From NCBI RefSeq assembly GCF_002811875.1, contig NZ_NPDZ01000020.1, forward strand, positions 1 to 29,144: 29,144 nucleotides of DNA, in the 5' to 3' direction. Shown here one piece after another: positions 9,656 to 21,651 of this stretch. The stretch comes from Leptospira perolatii (GTDB lineage: Bacteria; Spirochaetota; Leptospiria; Leptospirales; Leptospiraceae). The notes beneath the pieces were generated by a model, which saw only the letters and a program-made list of their open reading frames with translations, searched no databases and was not told where the DNA came from. Position numbers and translations under genes: made by a program. How positions within the stretch are numbered: position 1 is the first letter of the stretch; every line of letters starts with the position of its first letter.

Positions 9656-11371
9656 ATGAACTCTTTAGAAACTAATTCTAATAAATTTTCCCGCGGATTC
9701 ATACCTTGGATCCTTTTCGCGATTTCTTTCCTCCCTTTATTTCTTACATTTCCTCTGGATGTAATCGACATCGATTCTTCTCAGTATGCCGAGATCTCCA
9801 GAGAAATGACCGACAGTGGTAACTGGTTTTTTATCCGGGACAATGGCAGACGATATCTAGATAAGCCGATCCTTACATTTTGGACTATATCCTCTTCCTT
9901 TACTCTATTGGGTCAAAATGACTGCGCTTTTAGATTGCCGGCGATTTTGCTGACACTGCTTTCTCTTTGGGGAATTTTTACGATTACAAAACTCTACTCC
10001 GGAAATCCAAAGCGGGCTTGGATCGCTGTTCTTTTGTATGCACTTTCTCCTGGACTGTATGCGATGGTTGTCGATCCAAAAATAGATGTCTACGTGACTC
10101 CGTACATTATTCTGGTCTTCGCATTCTATTATTTGGGAACCAAGCGGAACTCATATTACTATTATCTAATGTATTTTTCCATGGGTCTCGGATTTATAAC
10201 AAAAGGTCCGATCGCGGTCGTAATTCCGGCAATCGGAATCGGAGGAGACATTCTTTTTCGGAGAGATTGGAAACGCTTACTTGGCATGAAGATTTTTCCG
10301 GGAGCGATCTTGGCTCTTCTCCCTCCTTTCCTTTGGTCGATTCCGCTTTATCTGGAGTTCAACACCTATGGACCTTATTTCTTTTTGTGGATTCAATCTT
10401 TTGGCAGATTCTATGTGAAGATGTACGACCAGAAGTTTGATCCTGGATTTTTCTATAAGAACTTCTTTTGGGCTTTTGGAATTTTCATCCTTCCATTCCT
10501 TTTCTATGTGGGAAAGGGAATCGGAGAATTCTTCCGTAAGAGTTCCGTTGGTATCGTTTGGAAAGAATTCAAGGAAAATCGATGGAAAGAAAAGGATTTT
10601 GTTCCAGGATTCTGGCTTTTTGTATATCTATTCTTGATCAGCTTTTCAAAATACCAGCTTCCTCAATACATTTATTGGTGTCTTCCGGCGGCGGCAGTGC
10701 TCGGCTCAGGCTATTTGTTGGACGTATTAGAAAAAGATAATACAAAATGGATTTTTTGGGGAAAGGCCCTAATATATTTTACTGCTGCTCTATTTGCGAT
10801 AGGAGGGATCGCATTGCCATTTCTGTCGGTTGACGTGAAATGGGATTATTGGGTTTGGTTGGCATTCTACATCGCCCTGTTCATTCTTCTTGTTGGATTT
10901 CTTTCGAGCAAAGAACGAGTGTTAGGTGCATTGATCGTTTCGGGTTCGTTTTTGTTTACTACGATCAGTCTTTACGCCTATCCATTGCTACTTTCTTATC
11001 AGCCTTCTAAAGAAATAGGCAGGCACGTCCAAAATTTGGAGCCAGGAAAAGAGAGACTTTTCCTGTTTGGAGTTCCTGCCTCCAAGAGATCTTATGCCTT
11101 TTATGCAAAGAGACTTTCTAGAACTTTGTTCGATCCCGAAGTACTTTTCGAAGCGTTGCGGAACGATAAAGAAAGATTGCTCGTAGTCTCCGAAAAATAC
11201 ATGCCAATGTTTGCGGAGTTTACGGACAATCGGATAGAAATGGAAATACTGCAGGAATTCCCGTCCTACAAAGTGGCTACCCCTGAAGGAAAATTCTTTT
11301 TGAAATCAAATAGAGATTCTGTAGTTTCCAAAGTATATTTAACCAAAGTTCGATTTAAAACTGGGAAGTAG
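9656..11371 (+). CDS. GT-C (family 39, ArnT-like) glycosyltransferase
   Basis: A 571-residue polytopic inner-membrane protein of the ArnT/PMT glycosyltransferase superfamily, which moves a sugar from a polyprenyl-phosphate donor to lipid A or protein on the periplasmic side. After the first membrane helix the motif '[14 protein letters not shown]' (about residues 38-51) matches the acidic catalytic loop of the family (usually D-E-x-R-Y-A-E). '[10 protein letters not shown]' and '[10 protein letters not shown]' are also characteristic. About ten to twelve hydrophobic segments follow, with a soluble C-terminal domain from about residue 455. AAGGA lies 10 nt before the ATG. The substrate is unknown; lipid A or surface glycan modification is the best guess. 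A strong terminator follows. Confidence 0.85.
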   Translation: MNSLETNSNKFSRGFIPWILFAISFLPLFLTFPLDVIDIDSSQYAEISREMTDSGNWFFIRDNGRRYLDKPILTFWTISSSFTLLGQNDCAFRLPAILLTLLSLWGIFTITKLYSGNPKRAWIAVLLYALSPGLYAMVVDPKIDVYVTPYIILVFAFYYLGTKRNSYYYYLMYFSMGLGFITKGPIAVVIPAIGIGGDILFRRDWKRLLGMKIFPGAILALLPPFLWSIPLYLEFNTYGPYFFLWIQSFGRFYVKMYDQKFDPGFFYKNFFWAFGIFILPFLFYVGKGIGEFFRKSSVGIVWKEFKENRWKEKDFVPGFWLFVYLFLISFSKYQLPQYIYWCLPAAAVLGSGYLLDVLEKDNTKWIFWGKALIYFTAALFAIGGIALPFLSVDVKWDYWVWLAFYIALFILLVGFLSSKERVLGALIVSGSFLFTTISLYAYPLLLSYQPSKEIGRHVQNLEPGKERLFLFGVPASKRSYAFYAKRLSRTLFDPEVLFEALRNDKERLLVVSEKYMPMFAEFTDNRIEMEILQEFPSYKVATPEGKFFLKSNRDSVVSKVYLTKVRFKTGK

Positions 11372-11443
11372 TCGAATCTTTTTAATTCTTGCTTCTATGA
11401 TTTTAGTTTCAGATTTTTTATTACGAAGCAAAAAAAGATAAGG

Positions 11444-11504
11444 GAAAAATCAAAACCAGACCGAATTCATAAGTAGGCTATTTTGTGAGCCTGGTTTGGT
11501 TTTG
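11444..11504 (-). terminator. terminator of the EEP-family gene
   Basis: Read on the minus strand, CAAAACCAAACC plus AGGCT pairs with AGCCT and GGTCTGGTTTTG (plus-strand arms 11451-11462, 11475-11479, 11488-11504, with a 12-nt bulge). ATTTTT follows and then a T-rich stretch. It lies about 45 nt beyond the stop of the minus-strand gene and abuts the plus-strand terminator. Confidence 0.5.
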
Positions 11505-11529
11505 GTCCCGGGGTTCCGGGACTGTTTTT
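11505..11529 (+). terminator. strong terminator of the glycosyltransferase gene
   Basis: GTCCCGG (11505-11511), a GGTT loop, CCGGGAC (11516-11522), then TGTTTTT. A perfect 7-bp GC-rich stem with a tetraloop and a T run. Confidence 0.85.
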
Positions 11530-11546
11530 CTGATCCGACTTCTAGT

Positions 11547-12404
11547 TTACTTTTCCTCAAAATCAATGGATCCGGTGATCGGGCAATGATCCGAGAGTTC
11601 TAATTCCGATTCTGGGTTTCCGTCAAACCTTCCGTCATCACTTGGAAACTGAATCTGCTGGAAGCTATCTCCGATCCATTTGTGATCTGAAATCAAATAA
11701 TCGATAAATCCTTCTTTGTACTGCCAGCAGGAAGGACTGTGTCCGTGGTTGGCAGATCTAAGCTTTCGGTTTCCGGAAAGTAACTTCCAGGCTGTCCGAT
11801 CATTTTCCAGGTCATGATTAAAATCTCCCAGTAGCACGATATTTTCCAGTTCTGAAATTGCTTTAGATAACTCCGCAATCTGGGCCAGCCTTTCCTTTCG
11901 ATCGGATTTGGATCTTCCTGCCTTCAAGTGTACCGCAACAATGTGAATCGTCTTGTTCTGAAAAGAGAAAGAGGCGAGTAGGCCTTTTCTGAGTCCTCTT
12001 CGAAACGATAAAGTGCTTAGTTCTTTGAGGATTGGTTTCGGAAAGGTTTTTCTCCAGCAAACTCCAATCTCCTGAGAAGAAAATTGATCTTCGGTAGTCG
12101 CACAGTCGTAAGAGCTATCTAGTAGAAGCAATGCCGCGTTCCGGTTCTCCACTTCCTGGAGCGAAAGGATATCCGGCCTAGTTTTTCGAATCACTTCTTT
12201 CAGAACTTCCAAATTCCGAAAGTTCCGAACGGATCGTCTACGATTTGGATTTTGGACCGAAGAAGAATGCTGAACCTTTTCCTTTAGAAACATCACGTTA
12301 AAGCTTGTGAATTGAACTTGGATAGCGGAAAGATCCTTCGCGAAAACGATGATAAGTAGTAAAAGATAGAGGCAAAGAATGGAGCTTCTTCCAGATATGA
12401 TCAT
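11547..12404 (-). CDS. exported endonuclease/exonuclease/phosphatase-family protein
   Basis: A 285-residue protein with an N-terminal signal sequence (residues about 1-27, 'ILCLYLLLLIIVFAKDLSA') and a DNase I-like EEP fold. The motifs appear in order: 'FTSFNVMFL' (Asn metal ligand), 'LSLQEVEN' (catalytic Glu), 'IVAVHLKAG', 'VLLGDFNHD' (Asp-x-Asn), 'FIDYLI' and 'LSDHCPI' (Asp-His). All catalytic residues are present, so it should be an active phosphodiesterase, nuclease or phosphatase outside the cytoplasm. The substrate cannot be assigned. The start ATG has a GAGG/GGTGA stretch upstream. A 9-bp hairpin, TTCCATTTT/AAAATGGAA (12446-12472), lies 42 bp before the start and could be regulatory. 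Confidence 0.85.
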   Translation of the reverse strand: MIISGRSSILCLYLLLLIIVFAKDLSAIQVQFTSFNVMFLKEKVQHSSSVQNPNRRRSVRNFRNLEVLKEVIRKTRPDILSLQEVENRNAALLLLDSSYDCATTEDQFSSQEIGVCWRKTFPKPILKELSTLSFRRGLRKGLLASFSFQNKTIHIVAVHLKAGRSKSDRKERLAQIAELSKAISELENIVLLGDFNHDLENDRTAWKLLSGNRKLRSANHGHSPSCWQYKEGFIDYLISDHKWIGDSFQQIQFPSDDGRFDGNPESELELSDHCPITGSIDFEEK

Positions 12405-12712
12405 TTTTTTTCACCGCCTCTTTTCAGAAAGAAACAAGAGCCACATTCCATTTTAGGATCTAAAAAATGGAAGAACGAGCGTTCTACGAAATCCTATTCA
12501 AATCAGATTCTAGTCAAATAAAAACGAGATTCCCCGAAAACGCATTAGAATTCGATGATATACTCAAAATTTCTAATTGATAATAAGTCTCAACGGAATG
12601 ATGTAAGATTCGTCGAAAGAGCAGCGTTTTTGGGGGTTTACTTGCAATTTTTCCCCAAGCCAAAATGTTTGTTCCCAACACCTTATTATGGACTCCGAAG
12701 GACTTTTCGCGA

Positions 12713-13219
12713 ATGAATAAGAAAGCTTTCAAACTTGGAGTTCCGCTTGTTGCAATTGCAGCGGTGGCCTACCTAATTTTTTCTCCCTCCAAGTACGTCG
12801 GTTACACTCCCGATCAACCTATCCCGTTTAATCACAAGATTCACGCTGGTGATAACAAGATAGATTGCCGTTACTGTCATACGGGCGTTGAAACCAGCGC
12901 ACATGCGACCGTTCCGAACACGTCGACCTGTATGAACTGCCATTCAATGGTAGCGAATCAGAAACCCGACATTAAGTTTCTCACGGAAACGTACCAGAAG
13001 AAGCAACCGCTGGAATGGGTTAAGGTTCATGACCTCCCAGATCACGTACAGTTCAACCACTCTAGACATATACAGCGTGGTGTGGATTGTTCTCAGTGTC
13101 ACGGCAACGTAGCTGAAATGGTAAAAGTTAAACAGATCGCGTCCCTGAATATGGGATACTGCGTCAACTGTCACAGAGAGAACAACGCTCCTACAGATTG
13201 TTCCACCTGCCACAGATAA
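12713..13219 (+). CDS. actA: alternative complex III pentaheme cytochrome c, ActA
   Basis: A 168-residue membrane-anchored multiheme cytochrome. Residues 7-25 form a single hydrophobic anchor. Five CxxCH heme-c sites follow at about 52-56, 73-77, 126-130, 150-154 and 163-167. Several extra His residues ('FNHKIH', 'FNHSRH') are likely axial ligands. This matches ActA, the pentaheme subunit that relays electrons in alternative complex III. I chose ATG 12713 (MNKKAFK) with AAGGA 10 nt upstream; an in-frame ATG at 12665 would add 16 residues before the signal helix. It is the first gene of the act operon, with 19 nt to actB. Confidence 0.93.
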   Translation: MNKKAFKLGVPLVAIAAVAYLIFSPSKYVGYTPDQPIPFNHKIHAGDNKIDCRYCHTGVETSAHATVPNTSTCMNCHSMVANQKPDIKFLTETYQKKQPLEWVKVHDLPDHVQFNHSRHIQRGVDCSQCHGNVAEMVKVKQIASLNMGYCVNCHRENNAPTDCSTCHR

Positions 13220-13238
13220 CCAGGAGATAGCATAAGAA

Positions 13239-16304
<3,066 letters not shown>

Positions 16305-16324
16305 GCAGGAGATTCGAAGCGCTT

Positions 16325-17698
16325 ATGTCAATGACCAACGCAGTAAAAGAAGCATTGGATATCCAGCCGCTGGTAACCGGGGGTAAATCCGTCCGAGATG
16401 TGACCGAGGATATCTTAAAACCTGTAGAAGCTTTTCCTACCTCATTGTGGTGGAAGGCTTTTATACTCGCAGGAACCATCACGGTGATCGATTTAGCGAT
16501 CATCGGATATTTGGTGTATGAAGGACTTTATATTTTAGGAATCAACAACCCGGTCGGTTGGGGATTCTTTATCGTGAACTTCGTGTTCTGGATCGGGATC
16601 GGTCACGCTGGAACTTTGATTTCAGCAGTATTGTATCTCTTCCGTCAGGAATGGAGAACTGGGATCAACCGTGCCGCTGAAGCGATGACCATCTTTGCAG
16701 TGTTAACCGCTGCTTCGACATTGATCATTCACATCGGTCGTCCTTGGTTAGGGTTCTGGCTCTTTCCTTATCCGAATGAAAGGGGACCACTTTGGGTGAA
16801 CTTCAGATCTCCTTTGATCTGGGATACTTTTGCGGTGTCTACCTACTTGACCATCTCCTTGGTGTTCTGGTATCTCGGATTGATCCCGGATATCGCTGCG
16901 GTTCGTGACCGCGCAAAAGGAAAAGTCAGAAGATATATCTATGATCTACTCGCTTTAGGTTGGGTCGGCTCTAACAAAGCTTGGTCTCATATGGAGACCG
17001 TCGCCATGATTTTGGCGGCACTTTCTACTCCGCTGGTTCTTTCGGTACACACAATCGTATCCTTCGACTTTGCGGTTTCGATTTTGCCGGGATGGCACAC
17101 TACGATTTTCCCTCCTTACTTCGTCGCTGGAGCGATCTTCTCCGGGTTCGCGATGGTGGTCACTTTGATGGTAATCGCAAGAGAAGTCTTCAAACTGAAA
17201 GATTATATTACCATGAAGCACTTGGAAAACATGAACAAGGTGATCATGGTGACCGGATTGATCGTGGGGCTCGCTTACTCCACAGAATTCTTTATGGCCT
17301 GGTATTCTGGAAACGAATACGAAGGTTTTGCATTCGTAAACAGAGCTTTCGGACCTTTCGGTTGGGCCTACTTCATCATGTTCAGCTGTAACGTATTCGC
17401 TCCTCAGGTATTCTGGTGGAAAAAAATGAGAACCAGTATCCCAGTGATGTTCATCATTTCAATCATCGTGAACATAGGAATGTGGTTCGAAAGGTTCGTG
17501 ATCGTAATGACTCTTCACAGAGACTTCTTACCTTCCAGCTGGGATCTGTATGTTCCAACAGTTTACGACTTTATGATGTTGCTCGGAACGTTCGGAATCT
17601 TCTTCACTCTCTTCCTATTATTCTGTAGATTACTACCGGTGATTGCGGTTGCTGAAGTGAAGACTGTTATGCCCCACAAAGACGGAGGCCACCACTAA
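16325..17698 (+). CDS. actC: alternative complex III NrfD-like quinol-binding subunit, ActC
   Basis: A 457-residue polytopic inner-membrane protein of the NrfD/PsrC family with about ten hydrophobic segments (starting '[20 protein letters not shown]'). It is the quinol-oxidising subunit of alternative complex III. Family-typical conserved stretches are '[20 protein letters not shown]', '[20 protein letters not shown]', 'NFRSPLIWD' and '[18 protein letters not shown]'. AGGAGAT lies 11 nt before the ATG; the Met at codon 3 is a possible alternative. Its TAA shares one base with the actD start codon, so translation is coupled. Confidence 0.94.
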   Translation: MSMTNAVKEALDIQPLVTGGKSVRDVTEDILKPVEAFPTSLWWKAFILAGTITVIDLAIIGYLVYEGLYILGINNPVGWGFFIVNFVFWIGIGHAGTLISAVLYLFRQEWRTGINRAAEAMTIFAVLTAASTLIIHIGRPWLGFWLFPYPNERGPLWVNFRSPLIWDTFAVSTYLTISLVFWYLGLIPDIAAVRDRAKGKVRRYIYDLLALGWVGSNKAWSHMETVAMILAALSTPLVLSVHTIVSFDFAVSILPGWHTTIFPPYFVAGAIFSGFAMVVTLMVIAREVFKLKDYITMKHLENMNKVIMVTGLIVGLAYSTEFFMAWYSGNEYEGFAFVNRAFGPFGWAYFIMFSCNVFAPQVFWWKKMRTSIPVMFIISIIVNIGMWFERFVIVMTLHRDFLPSSWDLYVPTVYDFMMLLGTFGIFFTLFLLFCRLLPVIAVAEVKTVMPHKDGGHH

Positions 17699-18249
17699 TG
17701 TATACACCTAAGAAAGAACAATTTCATACATTTCAGGAAACTGAATCGGGAGTTTTCGGACTCTTTGATTCTCCTGCTCAAATTATAGAAGCAGCGAAAA
17801 AAACAAAAGAGAAGGGTTATACCAACTTCGATTGTTTTACTCCGTATCCGGTACACGGTTTGGATGATGCAATGGGTCTGGCTCGCTCCGGATTGCCTTG
17901 GGTCACTTTGTTCATGGGAGCCTTTGGCTGCATTACCGGATTCGGTATGCAGTATCTGACTCACAAGTACGATTGGCCTTTGAATATTTCCGGAAAAAGC
18001 TTAAACGCTTGGTTTGCATATATTCCGATTACTTTCGAGTTCACTGTGTTCATGGCCGGGGTTTGCACTGCAATGGCTTTGTTCGTAGTAACCAAACTTC
18101 CGAAAGTGAATCGTAAAGTTCTGCATCCGGATATCACTACTGATAAGTTCGCGCTCTGGATTCCTTCTAATTCCGCGAATTATTCCGAAGCTTCCGTGAC
18201 TGAGTTTATCAAGAATCTCGGTTCTAAACATGTTGAGACGGTGAAATAG
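17698..18249 (+). CDS. actD: alternative complex III membrane subunit, ActD (DUF3341)
   Basis: A 183-residue protein with a cytoplasmic N-terminal part ('FGLFDSPAQIIEAAKKTKEK') and the signature 'YTNFDCFTPYPVHGLDDAMG', followed by two membrane helices (about residues 63-85 and 100-125). This is the ActD/DUF3341 layout, a structural subunit of the membrane arm. It overlaps the actC stop by 1 nt (TAATG) and is followed 14 nt later by actE. Confidence 0.93.
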   Translation: MYTPKKEQFHTFQETESGVFGLFDSPAQIIEAAKKTKEKGYTNFDCFTPYPVHGLDDAMGLARSGLPWVTLFMGAFGCITGFGMQYLTHKYDWPLNISGKSLNAWFAYIPITFEFTVFMAGVCTAMALFVVTKLPKVNRKVLHPDITTDKFALWIPSNSANYSEASVTEFIKNLGSKHVETVK

Positions 18250-18263
18250 GAGAACCTCCAGGA

Positions 18264-18848
18264 ATGAATTCACTTACAAAGATCTCTTCTCTCTCATTCG
18301 CGGTTCTGCTGATCTGGAATTGCGAATCAAAAACTCCTCCAATGGAGTTCACACCGGATATGGCGGATTCACCTGCTCGTGAATCGCAAGAAGCCGACGA
18401 GTTATCTGCAATAAATTCCGCTTCTAGGATTCCTCCGAAGGGCGCAATTCCGGTGAACTATTTTCCGTACGACTACCGCGGGGTAGATGTAGGATCTCTT
18501 CCGAATAAAGGGCTCGCGAATCCTTTCAAACTGGATCTCGCCACCTTGAAAAGAGGAGAGGACAAATACCAAGTCTATTGCGCGCCTTGTCACGGAGTTC
18601 GTGGTGCCGGAAACGGTACGATTGTAGGACCTTCTCCTAAGATTGGCTTTCCTGTTCCTGCTCTGATTTCTGACAAAATCAAAGGATACTCAGATGGTCA
18701 GCTCTATCACGTAATCACTGAGGGTTGGGGAAGGATGGGAAGTTATGCTTCTCAGATCACGCCAGAGGATCGTTGGAAAATTGCGCTCTATATTCGTAAA
18801 CTTCAAGAATACGACAACAAGACCAAAAAGGAAACGGCTAACAAATAA
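18264..18848 (+). CDS. actE: alternative complex III monoheme cytochrome c lipoprotein, ActE
   Basis: A 194-residue exported cytochrome. The signal ends 'LLIWNC' with Cys20 the likely acylated residue; Asn at -1 is tolerated in spirochaetal lipoboxes. One heme-c site is present, Cys106-x2-Cys109-His110 ('VYCAPCHGVRGAGNG'), and Met158 ('WGRMGSYASQI') is the likely second axial ligand. ActE is the monoheme subunit that hands electrons to a soluble carrier or an oxidase. RBS AGGAGAA lies upstream. The stop overlaps the actF start by 1 nt (TAATG). Confidence 0.94.
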   Translation: MNSLTKISSLSFAVLLIWNCESKTPPMEFTPDMADSPARESQEADELSAINSASRIPPKGAIPVNYFPYDYRGVDVGSLPNKGLANPFKLDLATLKRGEDKYQVYCAPCHGVRGAGNGTIVGPSPKIGFPVPALISDKIKGYSDGQLYHVITEGWGRMGSYASQITPEDRWKIALYIRKLQEYDNKTKKETANK

Positions 18849-20077
18849 TGGACGTTAAGGTAGAACAAAACCTAATTAACTATAAGCTGGATTCCAAAAC
18901 TCGGACCGCACTGATTGGTATGGTCATCGTAGGAATTATCAGCTTGCTCGTAGCGGCCTTCGGTCTGGGACATGAAAATCTTCGTCATGAAGGTGGTCAT
19001 TCCAATCCTGCTTGGTCTGCGTATCTCGTAGGAGTGTTTTTTATACTCGGTATTGCTTTGGCCGGAGTGTTCTTTACCTCTCTCGGTCATATCACTGGTG
19101 CACATTGGCCGGTTACTCTTCGTCGATTGACTGAAGGTTACGGAATGTTCCTCCCGGTTGTCTCGATCCTGATGTTGATTCTGGTGCTGGGGGCTCATGA
19201 TTTGTATGAGTGGTCCCACACTGACAGCCCGGAAGTTCAAGCTGACCATATTCTACAGCATAAGAAACCTCTTTTGAACATGGGAGCTTATACCGCAATC
19301 GTTCTGATTCTCGGTGCTGCCTGGTCTGCATTCGGTTACCTTTTCTACAAAAGATCGGTTTCTCAGGATACAGATAAGGATGTGAACCACACTAAATTCA
19401 GTGCGGTACTTGCAGGTGGATTCATCGTATTCTTTGCGTTGTCTTTCTCTCTCGCTTCCATTGAGCTGATCATGTCATTAACTCCGCACTGGTTCTCCAC
19501 AATGTTTGGAGTATATTGTTTTGCGGCTGCTTACCAAGCTGGACTTTCTTCCTTTGTGGTAATGGCATACTTCCTCAAGAAAAAAGGATACCTCGGAAAT
19601 TTAGTGAACGAGAACCATATTCATGACTTGGGTAAGTTTATGCTCGGTTTCACTGTTTTCTGGGCCTACGTAGGATTTTCACAGTTTATGTTGATCTGGT
19701 ATGCGAATATTCCGGAAGAGACTTTCTTCTTTGAGCAGCGTTTGACTGGAGGATGGGAATACATCACTTTAGCAATTCCTGCGATCAAGTTCGCGGTTCC
19801 TTTTATGCTTCTGTTGAACAGACCGAACAAAAGAGATATTGAGTTCTTAGTAAAAGTAGCAATCTGGATCTTACTGACTCAGATCACTGAAATTTTCTGG
19901 CTGGTGTATCCTGCCAACTTCGTAGACTTTTCGTTAGGTGGGTATCTTGCAAGCATCGGAACTTCGATCGGTATGATCGGATTGTTTGGATTGGTTGTAT
20001 TAAAAAGATATGAAAAAGCTCCTTTGATTCCGGTTGGAGATCCAAGGTTGGAAGACTGTCTCCACCATCATCAATAA
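18848..20077 (+). CDS. actF: alternative complex III second NrfD-like subunit, ActF
   Basis: A 409-residue polytopic membrane protein, paralogous in fold to ActC, with about ten hydrophobic segments (first at about residues 20-40, 'ALIGMVIVGIISLLVAAFGL'). Conserved ActF-type stretches include 'GHITGAHWPVTLRRLTEGYG', 'DLYEWSH', 'SIELIMSLTPHWFSTMFGVY' and 'FAYVGFSQFM'-like 'FWAYVGFSQFMLIWYANIPE'. It completes the core ActA-F set. Its start overlaps the actE stop. The following lipoprotein gene begins 13 nt after its stop. Confidence 0.94.
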   Translation: MDVKVEQNLINYKLDSKTRTALIGMVIVGIISLLVAAFGLGHENLRHEGGHSNPAWSAYLVGVFFILGIALAGVFFTSLGHITGAHWPVTLRRLTEGYGMFLPVVSILMLILVLGAHDLYEWSHTDSPEVQADHILQHKKPLLNMGAYTAIVLILGAAWSAFGYLFYKRSVSQDTDKDVNHTKFSAVLAGGFIVFFALSFSLASIELIMSLTPHWFSTMFGVYCFAAAYQAGLSSFVVMAYFLKKKGYLGNLVNENHIHDLGKFMLGFTVFWAYVGFSQFMLIWYANIPEETFFFEQRLTGGWEYITLAIPAIKFAVPFMLLLNRPNKRDIEFLVKVAIWILLTQITEIFWLVYPANFVDFSLGGYLASIGTSIGMIGLFGLVVLKRYEKAPLIPVGDPRLEDCLHHHQ

Positions 20078-20090
20078 GAGGAACCATAAG

Positions 20091-20570
20091 ATGAATCGAA
20101 TGAAATTAAACCTTATGCTTCTAACTGCTCTCGCAATTTTGACCGGGGCTTGTTCAAACTCTGCTCAGATTACTGGAAATGTGGATTGCCCGTCTTTGGA
20201 AAAAAACACATTTTCTCCTACGGTTTCCATTTTTGCGGAGCCTGATTCTAATGCGACTGTAGTGGAAAAACTCCCTGTAGAATCGGTAGTGAGAGTGTAC
20301 GATTACCGTAACCACGAGAGAAATCCTAAGTTGTTCGTGAGAATAAAGACGAGCAAGAATGAAGGATGGGTGAGCCCAAGCTGTCTTTTAGTGAACCAGG
20401 ATCCAGAAAAGTCTGTATTCAAATGGGCCTACAAAAAAGATTACAAGCCGTTTAACAGTCCCGAAGATCTGGACCATTACAATAATGGCTATGAATTCGA
20501 AGAACTAAAGAACCTTCCTAAGGAAAAAGTTCCCTTAGCTGAGCTTGCACCTGAACTACAAGGAAAGTAG
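20091..20570 (+). CDS. SH3b-like lipoprotein, last gene of the act operon
   Basis: A 159-residue lipoprotein. The signal sequence ends 'AILTGAC' with Cys21 as the acylation site. A bacterial SH3-like domain follows (about residues 42-105: 'TVSIFAEPDSNATVVEKLPV', 'ESVVRVYDYR', 'NEGWVSPSCL'), then a charged tail. I chose ATG 20091 because AGAGGA lies 8 nt upstream; longer in-frame starts run back into actF. The gene is 13 nt after actF and before the operon terminator, so it is co-transcribed with the act genes. It could be an accessory or assembly factor of the complex, but nothing in the sequence proves that. Confidence 0.82.
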   Translation: MNRMKLNLMLLTALAILTGACSNSAQITGNVDCPSLEKNTFSPTVSIFAEPDSNATVVEKLPVESVVRVYDYRNHERNPKLFVRIKTSKNEGWVSPSCLLVNQDPEKSVFKWAYKKDYKPFNSPEDLDHYNNGYEFEELKNLPKEKVPLAELAPELQGK

Positions 20571-20646
20571 GTAAGTTAAGTAGATAGGGTTGGCCTTTTA
20601 GGCTTCCCCGAGAAATCTTATCCGTTTATAAACAATTGTCAAAGAG

Positions 20647-20683
20647 CCCTGTCCGAGCATCTGTTCGGGCGGGGATTTTTTTT
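20647..20683 (+). terminator. strong terminator of the act operon
   Basis: Arms from CCCTGTCCGAGC and GTTCGGGCGGGG pair over 12 bp with three G-U pairs around a 4-nt loop. One A and then eight T residues (20676-20683) follow. It lies 77 nt beyond the last act-linked gene. Confidence 0.85.
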
Positions 20684-20816
20684 GCCCTCAAGCGCAAAGG
20701 ACAAATCTTAATTCGAAGTATTCTTGCTTCTTACACAAAATCAAATCGTCAGATAGAATTTTGATTTTCTAAATCGAAAACTTAGTAAAGATATTTCTCT
20801 CAGATTGGGTTCAAAA

Positions 20817-21629
20817 ATGAATAGAATACTTTTTGTTTCTCTTATTCTTCCCTTATTTTTGGGATGCGCATCGAGATATAAATTTACACCGCCGAGTCCA
20901 GATTTCGTTCCTACAAAAGTGGATCGAAAATGGAAGGTCGCTTATTTAGGTTTCCATACTTTTAAATCATCCGTGCTCCGAAACCAAGATGGAACGATCG
21001 ATTTTGAGGCCTTGATCGAACCTGGAATGAGATCCTTGCCCAGTCCTATACTCGGCACTTTTCCGAATCCCGAGGAACTGAAATCGACAGCGAATCGAAA
21101 GGATATTCCGGAAGACAAGGTCCAATCTTTTGCAAAAGACTATCTTTCTCAAGCCGGTCCTTCGGGAGTGAAAGAAATCGAAAAATTCGTGGAGATTCGT
21201 AAAGAAGGAGAAGCCTACAAGTATTCTCTGAAGACGCTTCCTTTCGATTATTATGTAATTGGAATACATGCACCGACGCTTGAGAAGACTTCAGCAAGTG
21301 TGGGGATGAATTTTGTAACGATCTTTAGTACTCTTTTTAGCGTTGTGACTTTGGGGATACTGCCTTCCTATGAATCCTACCAAGCTTATACAAAAGTAAT
21401 TGTATATGATAAAAACTTAAATAAGGTGAAGGATTGGCAATACGATAATAGCTACACCGTTTGGAGGGCATTATGGATTTCCCCGAACCCGAAAGAGTGT
21501 AGCATCGGAAGTTTAGGTTGCCTCGGAATGTTTTCTCCTTCTGTTCAAACGAACCAGCCCTTAGTTTTTGCAGGCACGATTCCTAAAGTGCAAAGTGATT
21601 TGCAGGAATTTTTTGCCAAGAGTAAGTAA
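20817..21629 (+). CDS. hypothetical lipoprotein
   Basis: A 270-residue exported protein of unknown function. The signal peptide ends 'LPLFLGC' with Cys17 the likely lipid-modified residue. The mature part is mostly soluble. One hydrophobic stretch near residues 165-185 ('MNFVTIFSTLFSVVTLGILP') could be a membrane hairpin or buried helix. A strand-rich segment follows ('YTKVIVYDKNLNKVKDWQYD'). I started at ATG 20817, where the signal sequence begins; an in-frame TTG 12 nt upstream is less likely. The gene stands alone between the act terminator and the convergent TonB-receptor gene. I do not recognise the family. Confidence 0.75.
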   Translation: MNRILFVSLILPLFLGCASRYKFTPPSPDFVPTKVDRKWKVAYLGFHTFKSSVLRNQDGTIDFEALIEPGMRSLPSPILGTFPNPEELKSTANRKDIPEDKVQSFAKDYLSQAGPSGVKEIEKFVEIRKEGEAYKYSLKTLPFDYYVIGIHAPTLEKTSASVGMNFVTIFSTLFSVVTLGILPSYESYQAYTKVIVYDKNLNKVKDWQYDNSYTVWRALWISPNPKECSIGSLGCLGMFSPSVQTNQPLVFAGTIPKVQSDLQEFFAKSK

Positions 21630-21651
21630 AGCACCTTAAAAGTAGTTAGGC

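Noticed and set aside
9450..9675. Two overlapping plus-strand open frames of 63 and 73 codons
   Set aside because: They cross the palindrome and GC-rich repeat locus and run into or up to the glycosyltransferase start; composition is explained by the repeats.
12665..12712. Upstream ATG extending ActA by 16 residues
   Set aside because: The extension would put a polar segment before the signal anchor; the inner ATG has AAGGA at a workable distance.
20034..20090. Longer start for the SH3b lipoprotein inside actF
   Set aside because: It would overlap actF and hide the signal peptide; ATG 20091 has a clear ribosome-binding site.
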